This document shows positions 43,961-50,794 of a DNA stretch of 53,532 nucleotides, piece after piece. A model generated the notes under the pieces. That model was not told where the DNA came from. It saw nothing but the letters and a program-made list of their open reading frames with translations, and searched no databases. This DNA is from Verrucomicrobiota bacterium. GTDB lineage: Bacteria; Verrucomicrobiota; Verrucomicrobiia; Verrucomicrobiales; Akkermansiaceae. The stretch spans positions 1 to 53,532 of the forward strand of contig JAPLUI010000315.1 in the NCBI GenBank assembly GCA_026397725.1, read 5' to 3'. Each line of letters starts with the position of its first letter. The first letter of the stretch is position 1. The translations under genes were made by a program, and so were the position numbers.

Positions 43961-44707
43961 ATGAAATTCCTGAGATTTTTCGTCATCGCCATCCTTTCCT
44001 GCGTGCCGGCCGCCCCTGCAGCCGTGCGCATTGATCAGCAGACCTTCGGGGCCAGCCTCGGCGGTTGGACCAAGCGCGGCAACCAGGCGGCGGAATACCC
44101 GCTTTCCGGGGCCACCTACCGCACCTACAAGCCCGAGGTCACGCCCACCCCCGATGGTGGGCTGTTTGTCTCGCTCCGCATCGACCATGTTCGCGGCTGG
44201 CTCTCGTCAGACGACCATGCCGTCCTGGAAATCACCGTCAGTGCCAGCGGCAATATCGAATCCGCCCAATCCACCATCGCCATTCAGGGCCGCTCCATCA
44301 CCACCGACTTGATCCGCAGCGGCAGCGAAGCCGGCAAGAAGCTCGTCGGCGTGGACCGCGCGGTGCAGATTGGCACCGACCTGGTGGCTGATCTAACAGC
44401 CAAGATGCTGCAGGAGAAACTGGTCGAGGCCGGCCGCGTTTCCTACCCTGCGGTACTTCGCCACAACTACAATCTGTTGTTTCAAGCCATCCGCAGCGAG
44501 GCGGAACCAAGCCCGGAGAAACCCGCCACCGGGGACCAGCCCGGGCCCCCCAAGGAGAAACCGAGCCCCGGAGACGCCCCCGCAGCACCGCCGGAGGAAC
44601 CACCCGCCGAACCGGCCAAACCGGCGCCCCCGCCCAAGACCGCCGCCAAACTCGAAATCAAGCCCGTTGGCGAGGCCCCCAAGAACGACCTTCCGGTCAA
44701 GAAGTGA
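43961..44707 (+). CDS. Exported protein with Pro-rich C-terminus
   Basis: 248 aa. Signal peptide MKFLRFFVIAILSCVPAAPA, then a domain of about 165 residues (VRIDQQTFGASLGGWTKRG; AVLEITVSASGNIES; DLIRSGSEAGKKLVGVDRAVQIGTDLVADLT) with no recognised family. The last 75 residues are rich in Pro, Glu and Lys, like a flexible tether. It converges on trxA with 14 bases between. Periplasmic role unknown. Confidence 0.7.
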   Translation: MKFLRFFVIAILSCVPAAPAAVRIDQQTFGASLGGWTKRGNQAAEYPLSGATYRTYKPEVTPTPDGGLFVSLRIDHVRGWLSSDDHAVLEITVSASGNIESAQSTIAIQGRSITTDLIRSGSEAGKKLVGVDRAVQIGTDLVADLTAKMLQEKLVEAGRVSYPAVLRHNYNLLFQAIRSEAEPSPEKPATGDQPGPPKEKPSPGDAPAAPPEEPPAEPAKPAPPPKTAAKLEIKPVGEAPKNDLPVKK

Positions 44708-44721
44708 GCATGCCACGCGGC

Positions 44722-45042
44722 TCAGGCGAGGGCTAACAGCTTCGCCTTGAGTTGCTCCTTGGTGACGCTGGCGCCGATGATTTGGTCCTTCACCTCGCCG
44801 TTCTTGAAGAACAGGAGAAACGGAATGGAGCGGACGTTGTATTTCGTCGCGAGTTGGGGTGCGTCGTCCACATTGAGTTTGCCGACCTTGGCTTGGCCCG
44901 CCACCTCGGCGGCGACTTGGTCGAGCACGGGACCAATCATCTTGCAGGGGCCGCACCACTCGGCCCAGAAATCCACCAGGACCGGCAGATCGGAATTGAT
45001 TACTTCGGATTGGAAGTTGGCGTCGGTAAGTTTCAAAGACAT
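44722..45042 (-). CDS. trxA: Thioredoxin
   Basis: 106 aa, family length. Active site WAEWCGPCK, plus DLPVLVDFWA before it and RSIPFLLFFKNGEVKDQIIGA with the cis-proline (IPF) after. The protein reduces disulfides in the cytoplasm. The ATG at 45042 begins MSLKLTDANFQSEV; longer upstream reading is not protein-like. Confidence 0.97.
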   Translation of the reverse strand: MSLKLTDANFQSEVINSDLPVLVDFWAEWCGPCKMIGPVLDQVAAEVAGQAKVGKLNVDDAPQLATKYNVRSIPFLLFFKNGEVKDQIIGASVTKEQLKAKLLALA

Positions 45043-45134
45043 GCGCGGAGTATGAACCCACAATCCGCCAACGTCAAGAGCCGCCCTGCCAATTTGGCAA
45101 CGCGGCTCGCGACAACAACCGGAAATCCGGCCTC

Positions 45135-45212
45135 TCAGCTCAGGCCACCCGCGACAAACGCGAGGTAGAGCACACCGCCGGCCAAGAGGAAATTGATGAT
45201 GGGAAGGACCAT
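45135..45212 (-). CDS. Possible 25-aa membrane peptide
   Basis: Reads as MVLPIINFLLAGGVLYLAFV followed by AGGLS, one hydrophobic helix. It lies between the Pro-rich membrane protein gene (26 bases upstream) and trxA (93 bases downstream) on the same strand. There is no strong Shine-Dalgarno. The composition is exactly that of a small single-pass protein, but the call rests on that alone. Confidence 0.4.
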   Translation of the reverse strand: MVLPIINFLLAGGVLYLAFVAGGLS

Positions 45213-45238
45213 GGTAGTAGGATGTTAGAACTGGGGAA

Positions 45239-45862
45239 TCAGGAGTTGGGCTCGGGTTCGAGAAGCTGCATGAAGTCGCCTTTGATCGCGGGGTCCCGGT
45301 CTTGGGCATTGATCCAGGTGTTGCTGATGTCGTACTGGAAGTAGAAGACCACGCACGCGGCGACGAAACCAACGACGGATAGAAACTTCAACAACCCGCT
45401 CACCCCCGTTTCATCTTCCTCTTCGTCCATCCTGAGGGTGGCCAGTTGCGCGGCGGTGGCCGTGGCGGCACTGAGCGGCTGAGTGGGCGCTTGCAGTTGC
45501 ACCGTGGCCTTCGGCAAGGTGGGCCCACCACCCAGTGGCTGGGTGGCGGTCTTGAGAGCGATCGTGCGTGCGCCGAGGGGCGCGGTGGAGGTGGCAAGCC
45601 GGATGGTGGGCGCAGGCGCGGAAGCGGCTCCGATGGCGGGTTTCAACGCAATGGTGGGAGCCGGGGCCGTTGGCCGCGGCGGCGGCGCGGTGGGTGCCGG
45701 CGGTGCCGGCGGACTGACCGGCGGTGCCCCGGGCACCGTGGCGCCCGGGGATGCGGGTGGGGCATCCGCAGCCTTGAGGACGACGCGGACGGTTTCCTTT
45801 TTCAAGGGGACGCTCGAGGTTTGCTTTTTCGGAGCTGAGAATTGGTTGTCGTTTTCGTTCAT
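45239..45862 (-). CDS. Pro/Ala/Thr-rich single-pass membrane protein
   Basis: 207 aa. A charged start (PKKQTSSVPLKKETVRVVLKA) is followed by about 110 residues made of imperfect repeats such as APTIALKPA, APTIRLATST, RTIALKTATQPLG. One membrane helix lies near 158-178 (LLKFLSVVGFVAACVVFYFQ), and a short tail follows (DRDPAIKGDFMQLLEPEPNS). The basic N-terminus and repeat are probably cytoplasmic. The function is unknown. The upstream 45863-45960 region is AT-rich with AATTATTC twice. Confidence 0.75.
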   Translation of the reverse strand: MNENDNQFSAPKKQTSSVPLKKETVRVVLKAADAPPASPGATVPGAPPVSPPAPPAPTAPPPRPTAPAPTIALKPAIGAASAPAPTIRLATSTAPLGARTIALKTATQPLGGGPTLPKATVQLQAPTQPLSAATATAAQLATLRMDEEEDETGVSGLLKFLSVVGFVAACVVFYFQYDISNTWINAQDRDPAIKGDFMQLLEPEPNS

Positions 45863-45989
45863 ACGTGCGCGGGTTTACAGGACCGGTGGGCGGAGCGAAA
45901 CGGATTTTTCCGACCCTGTCAAACCCCAATCGTAATTATTCGGAATTATTCTGAAAAATCTTGGTGAAAAATCCTGGGGTGCCGCCACC

Positions 45990-46201
45990 CATGCGGGCAT
46001 GCGCGTCAAGTTAAGGGAAATGTGATCCCTGTTACCGGCAGGGATCCGCAACAGCAGTCCCTAACTGGACATCCTGCGGTCCGATCGGACCGCAGGATGT
46101 CCAGTTGAGGTGGAGATTGTGCCGAGGTTGATACAGAAATTCGCGAGGAACTTACCGGTACCAGGCGTCAGGTCCTTAACTTGACGGGCATGCCATGCGG
46201 G
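45990..46201. mobile_element. MITE-like element with inverted ends
   Basis: The ends at 45990-46016 and 46174-46201 are inverted repeats; the inner 21 bases agree at 20 positions (GGCATGCGCGTCAAGTTAAGG against GGCATGCCCGTCAAGTTAAGG). The size is about 210 bases and there is no transposase, as expected for a MITE. A perfect palindrome sits inside. No clear target-site duplication was found. Confidence 0.65.
46063..46106. repeat. Perfect 44-bp palindrome
   Basis: Twenty-base arms (AACTGGACATCCTGCGGTCC and its complement) around a central GATC, itself palindromic. No mismatches. It would extrude as a cruciform in DNA or form a long hairpin in RNA. Confidence 0.97.
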
Positions 46202-46248
46202 ATCAAAGGCCAAACGACACCCGAGCCGGCCGGTGAAACTCCGCCCGC

Positions 46249-46347
46249 TCACGGCTGGGACCCCGCTGGCTTGGGCTTCAGAATGACATAGGCGGGCAAC
46301 CCCACCGCGTCGAAGCGCTGCATCACCGACTTGGCGGGATCAAGGCA
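46249..46347 (-). pseudogene. C-terminal remnant of a thioredoxin-like domain protein
   Basis: Out of frame with the gene end at 46340, the minus strand reads DPAKSVMQRFDAVGLPAYV followed by ILKPKPAG, with stop at 46249-46251. This is the cis-proline strand and final strand of a thioredoxin/TlpA-like domain (usual form RFxVxGLPTYV). No N-terminal part exists upstream. Thioredoxin-family genes commonly accompany DUF3570 genes, so it is likely the tail of the former neighbour. Confidence 0.65.
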
Positions 46348-47857
46348 CTTGAAGCACCTGCACCCGCCCGAAGCACCTCGTTTCACCGACAGGTCCATTG
46401 ACCACGACTCGTTCCCAATCCGTGGTGCCGATCGGCGTTACCGTCTCCGTAGCGGTGAAGACTGTCCACCCAGTCAAATCCGAGCCGCACTGCGGCGTGT
46501 AGGTGATGCCCGGATGGGTGCTCGCCTTGCGGCGGATGAACTCAAGGCGGAGCACGCCGCCAACGCAGGCCGCACATGGCAGTCCTGCCGTCCCACCGGC
46601 ATCCATACTCAGCAGACGGCAATCCGGCTTCGTCGGATCCAGGTTGAAGGCGAATTTCAACAGATTCGGCACCCCGTCATGTTGCGGCATTTGTTGCGGC
46701 CCGGTCTGCCCTGGCGGCACCCCGTTTGCGGTCATCCAGACTTCAAAGGGCACGAGCGGCGCGATGGCGGTGCCGGTCAGGGTGAGGTCAAACGGGCTCT
46801 CATCGCTGTCGTTGTTGGCGAGGTGGAGCGCAGCCGTCTTGGCTCCGGTAGCGGAAGGTGCGAATTGCACCGTGAAGGTGGTGGTCCCGCCCGGCCCGCT
46901 CACCGGTGCCACCGCGTTGGCCGTGACCGTGAAGTCGGCCGCGTTGGTGCCGTCCTTGGTGAGCGTCAAGCCTGTCAGGTTGGCAGTGCCGGTGTTCTTG
47001 ATGGTGAAGCTGAGACTTGCGTTAGAACCGACATTGACGGCCCCGAGGCCGACGACGGTGGCGATGGTGAGTTTGACGGCATCGGCGGCGGCTGCGGTAC
47101 CGAGCACCTTGACTTCCGGGAACAACAATTGGACGATGGGCGAACGCTGGAACAACAGGATCAGCGAACTGAGGTAGGCATGGTCTTCATCAATGCCGTC
47201 CCCATCTTCATCATAGAAGTCGTGCTCGGTACGCTGGAGGCCCTTGTAGGGGTCGTTGAGGTAGCCGGAGTTGGTGCCGAGGGTGAGGTTGGCGGTGACG
47301 ACGGTGTTCTTGTCGATGATCTGGCTGCTGCCGGTGAAAAAGTCCAAACTGGTCTTGTCTTGCGGCTGATTCCGCAGGTTCGGGACATCGACCAGATCTA
47401 ACAAACAATTGATGCCGAAGGAGAGGGTCGTGTTTTTGCGGTTGAGTTCCCAGGCATCGTTGAGGGACAAACCGGTGGAATGGTAGTCCGATTCGTCACT
47501 GAGTGAGGCTTCCAATTCGAGCCGGTGATCACCAAACTGGTGGGCCAGGGCGGCCAGAAAACCGGTCCGGATGTCGTCGATCTCGGCGAGAAACGGCAGC
47601 TCCGTTTGGACGGGGAGAGCGCCGGTTGGCGAAGATCCGCTGATGGCATCGCGGAGATATTGGAAGCGGAAGGAGGTATCGGCGTTGATGTCGATTGCTC
47701 CCCGCAGATAATAGGAGGTGACGCGGATGCGATCCGCCTCCTCCTGATAGGCCTGGTAACTGGTATCGTAGCGTTGGGATTCCACCTCGGCACGCGCCTC
47801 GGACGAACGCAACGCGGGCAGCAGGAGCGGTACATAAAACAAATGGGTGGGTTTCAT
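46340..47857 (-). CDS. Chimeric protein: DUF3570 part + choice-of-anchor-D part
   Basis: 505 aa, start at MKPTHLFYVPLLLPAL (signal peptide). Residues 20-215 match the DUF3570 outer-membrane beta-barrel family (RYDTSYQAYQEEADRIRVTSYYLRGA, HRLELEASLSDESDYHSTG, NSGYLNDPYKGLQRTE), cut at about half length. From about 235 a different protein continues in frame: NVGSNASLSFTIKNTGTANLTGL..FTVQFAPSATGAKTAALHLANND (choice-of-anchor-D), ending with LLKFAFNLDPTKP, a usual close for verrucomicrobial secreted proteins. A half barrel joined to a surface domain is unlikely to work; it looks like a recombination product. Confidence 0.8.
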   Translation of the reverse strand: MKPTHLFYVPLLLPALRSSEARAEVESQRYDTSYQAYQEEADRIRVTSYYLRGAIDINADTSFRFQYLRDAISGSSPTGALPVQTELPFLAEIDDIRTGFLAALAHQFGDHRLELEASLSDESDYHSTGLSLNDAWELNRKNTTLSFGINCLLDLVDVPNLRNQPQDKTSLDFFTGSSQIIDKNTVVTANLTLGTNSGYLNDPYKGLQRTEHDFYDEDGDGIDEDHAYLSSLILLFQRSPIVQLLFPEVKVLGTAAAADAVKLTIATVVGLGAVNVGSNASLSFTIKNTGTANLTGLTLTKDGTNAADFTVTANAVAPVSGPGGTTTFTVQFAPSATGAKTAALHLANNDSDESPFDLTLTGTAIAPLVPFEVWMTANGVPPGQTGPQQMPQHDGVPNLLKFAFNLDPTKPDCRLLSMDAGGTAGLPCAACVGGVLRLEFIRRKASTHPGITYTPQCGSDLTGWTVFTATETVTPIGTTDWERVVVNGPVGETRCFGRVQVLQVP

Positions 47858-47952
47858 CGGTGCGGGACGCGGGAATTCACAAAAATTTGGTGAAGTCAAA
47901 AAAATCTCGAAATGAGGATATCGATGGTCACCCCCAACCGCCATCGGGCGGC

Positions 47953-48447
47953 TTATCCGGCCCGATACGGGGTGGCATCCTCGGCGACCATGGCCGTGGC
48001 GGCGGGGCGCGACACGAACGGCCCGCCGAGCAGCGAGGGCAGACGGGCGCTGAGCCAGTCACGGGCGGCGACATTGCGCAACGCACATTCCCAGATGGTG
48101 AGGACGTGCCAGCCCATGGCACGGAGAGCGTCCTCATGGCGCTGGTCGCGTTGTCGGTTGCCCTCGATTTTCGCCTGCCACCATTGGCGGCGGGTGGCGG
48201 GCAGGCGGAAGTTCTTGCAGTATGCATGGCCGTGCCAGAAGCAGCCGTGCATGAAGATGACCGTGCGGTATTTCGGCAGGACCAGATCCGGCTTGCCAGG
48301 CAGCACGCGGTTGTGCGGTCCGTTCACCGTGAAACGGTAGCCCATGCGGTGGAGCATGGAGCGCAGCGCCAGCTCCGGCTTGGTGTTGCGCCCACGAATC
48401 CGGGACATGACTTGGGAACGCTTTTCCGGAGTGAAGATGTCGGTCAT
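47953..48447 (-). CDS. vsr: Very short patch repair (Vsr) endonuclease
   Basis: 164 aa from MTDIFTPEKRSQVMSRIRG, a typical start of the family. Other motifs: NTKPELALRSMLHRMGYRF, GKPDLVLPKYRTVIFMHGCFWHGHAYC with the zinc/active-site residues, and WQAKIEGNRQRDQRH, GWHVLTIWECAL. Nicks the DNA next to T:G mismatches made by deamination of 5-methylcytosine. The usual partner, a DNA cytosine methyltransferase, is not adjacent. Confidence 0.95.
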   Translation of the reverse strand: MTDIFTPEKRSQVMSRIRGRNTKPELALRSMLHRMGYRFTVNGPHNRVLPGKPDLVLPKYRTVIFMHGCFWHGHAYCKNFRLPATRRQWWQAKIEGNRQRDQRHEDALRAMGWHVLTIWECALRNVAARDWLSARLPSLLGGPFVSRPAATAMVAEDATPYRAG

Positions 48448-48825
48448 CGCATGCCCAATGAATGCTCGGATGCCCCCGGATGCCACTCAAATGAGCGCAC
48501 CCCGGATGCCCGCACCCGGAATTCCGCAATACCGATTTGACTGGGTCGCTCCCCGTGCGACGTCCCGCAGAACCTCACCAGCCAACCGCAGCTTGGCAAC
48601 CCGTCGAAACCTCCAGCCCTGACCTTGAGATGGAAATCGAAATCCCCAGTCGGGACCACCACACCGCGGCGGAGGCAATCCGGATGCGCAACGAGTCTCT
48701 CGAAATCCGAATCCCCGACCCCGGCAACCCGATGAGGCGCGGTCTCGGCGCAAAGCCCCCCCCCTCGAATTTTTTTTGATTTTCTAAGGCTTGGCAAGCG
48801 GCGGCCCGGCGTGCAAGCTGGCCGC
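48448..48825. other. Intergenic region between divergent vsr and the aldo/keto reductase
   Basis: No supported gene. It contains a homopolymer block near 48755-48785 (nine C, then eight T after CGAA), which may be a slippage-prone site or part of the reductase promoter. Confidence 0.4.
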
Positions 48826-49839
48826 ATGTTTGACCCTGACCGCTACGATGGCCGCATGCCCTACCGCCGCTGCGGCGACTCCGGCCTGCTGCTGCCAGTC
48901 ATTTCGCTGGGCTTTTGGCACAACTTCGGACGCCTTGATGATTTCCAGGAGGCCCGCAAAATCATGCGCCGCGCCTTTGATCGCGGGGTCACCCACTTCG
49001 ATCTGGCTAACAACTATGGCCCGCCGCCAGGTTCCGCCGAGGACCACGTCGGGCGCATCCTGGCGGAGGATTTCATCTGCCACCGCGACGAACTCATCAT
49101 TTCCACCAAGGCCGGCCACGACATGTGGCCCGGTCCCTACGGCGCGGCCGGCTCGCGCAAACATCTGCTCGCCTCGCTCGAGCAATCGCTCAAGCGCCTG
49201 CGCCTGGCTTATGTCGATGTTTTCTACTCCCATTGCCCGGACCCCGCGACCCGCCTTGAGGAAACCATGGCGGCCCTGGCCACTGCCATCCACAGCGGCA
49301 AGGCACTCTACGTCGGCCTCTCGAAATACCCGCTCAAGCGCCTCAAAAAGGCCGTCCGCATCCTCAAGGACATGGGTGTGCGCTGTCTGGTCTATCAACC
49401 GCCCTACTCGCTCCTCAACCGCTGGCCCGAATCCGCGGGCATCCTCGAGTGGCTGCGCGACGAGGGGATCGGTTGCGTGGTGTTCAGTCCGCTGGCCCAG
49501 GGGCTGCTCACGCCGAAATACCTCGATGGCATTCCCGATGGGTCCCGCGCCGCCCGCCCCGAGGGGTTTCTCCAACCCGAGCAGGTGGCGGCCCACCTGG
49601 GGAAAATCCGGGCCTTGGCCGAACTCGCCGCCGCTCACGGCATGGCCCTCCACCATCTGGCCCTGCAGTGGGCGCTGCGCTCGCCCGCCGTCACCTCCGC
49701 CATCATCGGTGCCCGCACCGTCGCCCAACTCAACGACTCGCTCGACGCCCTCCTCGCCGCACCGCCCGGTGACGCGCTGCTCGATGCCATCGATGCCGTC
49801 GCACCCCCCGCCGCCAAGGACAAGGACACCGACAGCTAG
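48826..49839 (+). CDS. Aldo/keto reductase (YghZ-like)
   Basis: 337 aa from MFDPDRYDGRMPYRRCG; YghZ-type proteins begin with the same RYDxMxYRRCGxSGLxLP. NADPH-binding TIM barrel with the catalytic D (FDLANNYG), Y52-type tyrosine (NNYGPPPGSAE), K (ISTKAGHDMWPGPYG), and H (DVFYSHCPD). The adenine-binding end is SAIIGARTVAQLND. This class reduces L-glyceraldehyde-3-phosphate and other aldehydes. Cytoplasmic. Confidence 0.93.
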   Translation: MFDPDRYDGRMPYRRCGDSGLLLPVISLGFWHNFGRLDDFQEARKIMRRAFDRGVTHFDLANNYGPPPGSAEDHVGRILAEDFICHRDELIISTKAGHDMWPGPYGAAGSRKHLLASLEQSLKRLRLAYVDVFYSHCPDPATRLEETMAALATAIHSGKALYVGLSKYPLKRLKKAVRILKDMGVRCLVYQPPYSLLNRWPESAGILEWLRDEGIGCVVFSPLAQGLLTPKYLDGIPDGSRAARPEGFLQPEQVAAHLGKIRALAELAAAHGMALHHLALQWALRSPAVTSAIIGARTVAQLNDSLDALLAAPPGDALLDAIDAVAPPAAKDKDTDS

Positions 49840-49978
49840 CCGTGCATGGACCGCAGATCGCAGCTTGTGAATTGTGGATCGACGCGAGCTTGGCACTTCG
49901 CTTGATCCGCCATCCGCCATCATCACCTCCCAACCTCGTTACTTCACCACACCCCACCCCACCGACTTACCAACCGCC

Positions 49979-50494
49979 ATGACCTGGAACGATTACTTCC
50001 TCATCCTGTTTGATAGCTGCTGCGCCACCTACCGCCGCGGCATCCGCGATTTCCAACACCTCTACTCGGGGGAAGACCTCGCCTTTCTTGCCACCATCGG
50101 TTACCAAGCACGCGAGTTCTTCGATTTTGTCGAGGACTTCTGCGACGACGGCACGCCCACCCCTTCCACCGCCCTGCTGGTGGCCGCCGCGCGGCGCGAT
50201 TTCTTCCTGACCGTGCAACATGGCGTCACCAGCCAGCAAGTCCTCACCCGCGATGCACTGCCCAGCTTCGGCCACACCCTGGCCGGCGTGCCCTACCTGC
50301 CCCGCATCTTGGCCAAAGCCCGCGCCAAACTCCGCGGCGAACTCGATCCGGACCTCATGTTCTGCTGCGGCGGCGACCGCAACTTCCTCAGCAAGCACGG
50401 CTCCATCCCCCCGGCGGATTTCCTCCGCCACGTCTGGGCCGCCGGTGACAACGACGACAAACTCGTCGCCTGGCTCAAAGCCCAAACCCCGTGA
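49979..50494 (+). CDS. DUF5069-like protein
   Basis: 171 aa; the ATG at 49979 gives MTWNDYFLILFDSCCATYRRG. The later part has REFFDFVEDFCDDG, PSFGHTLAGVPYLPRILAKARAKLRGEL and FLRHVWAAGDNDDKLVAWL; the PYLPRILAKARAKLRG segment is the mark of DUF5069, common in Verrucomicrobia and Planctomycetes, with no known function. The stop overlaps a GTG of the next small frame. Confidence 0.75.
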   Translation: MTWNDYFLILFDSCCATYRRGIRDFQHLYSGEDLAFLATIGYQAREFFDFVEDFCDDGTPTPSTALLVAAARRDFFLTVQHGVTSQQVLTRDALPSFGHTLAGVPYLPRILAKARAKLRGELDPDLMFCCGGDRNFLSKHGSIPPADFLRHVWAAGDNDDKLVAWLKAQTP

Positions 50495-50757
50495 AGATCG
50501 TCACCATTCCGCGGACCGCGCAACTGGAGCAGGACGGCGACTACGGAAAGCATTTCGATAACGTGAAGATGGAGTTCATCCGCGATCACGTCGCTCCATG
50601 GTTCATGGGCAGGGGGTGCCGGGCCTTGCCAAATGAGCAACATGCCCCCTCACACCCCTGCGCCGCTGCGCGTCCCGGGTGGTTGCGGCGAGCCGGAAGC
50701 GCAGGCAATTTGCCAGATGAAAAACTCCTTGCCCACTTCGCGAAATGGCAACGCTGA
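50491..50757 (+). CDS. Small hypothetical protein, doubtful
   Basis: 88 aa with GTG start overlapping the DUF5069 stop (GTGA). The first 40 residues (MKIVTIPRTAQLEQDGDYGK, then HFDNVKMEFIRDHVAPWF) look like protein; the second half is Arg/Pro/Ala-rich, so a frameshift or decay is possible. No family recognised. Confidence 0.35.
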   Translation: MKIVTIPRTAQLEQDGDYGKHFDNVKMEFIRDHVAPWFMGRGCRALPNEQHAPSHPCAAARPGWLRRAGSAGNLPDEKLLAHFAKWQR

Positions 50758-50794
50758 AAAACCAACTCCCGATCCTTCATCTCAAGAACTCCCG

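Noticed and set aside
46331..47401. 356-codon plus-strand frame
   Set aside because: Antisense to the DUF3570/choice-of-anchor-D gene, with no recognisable motifs.
48784..49926. 380-codon minus-strand frame
   Set aside because: Antisense to the aldo/keto reductase; Gly/Val-rich, low complexity.
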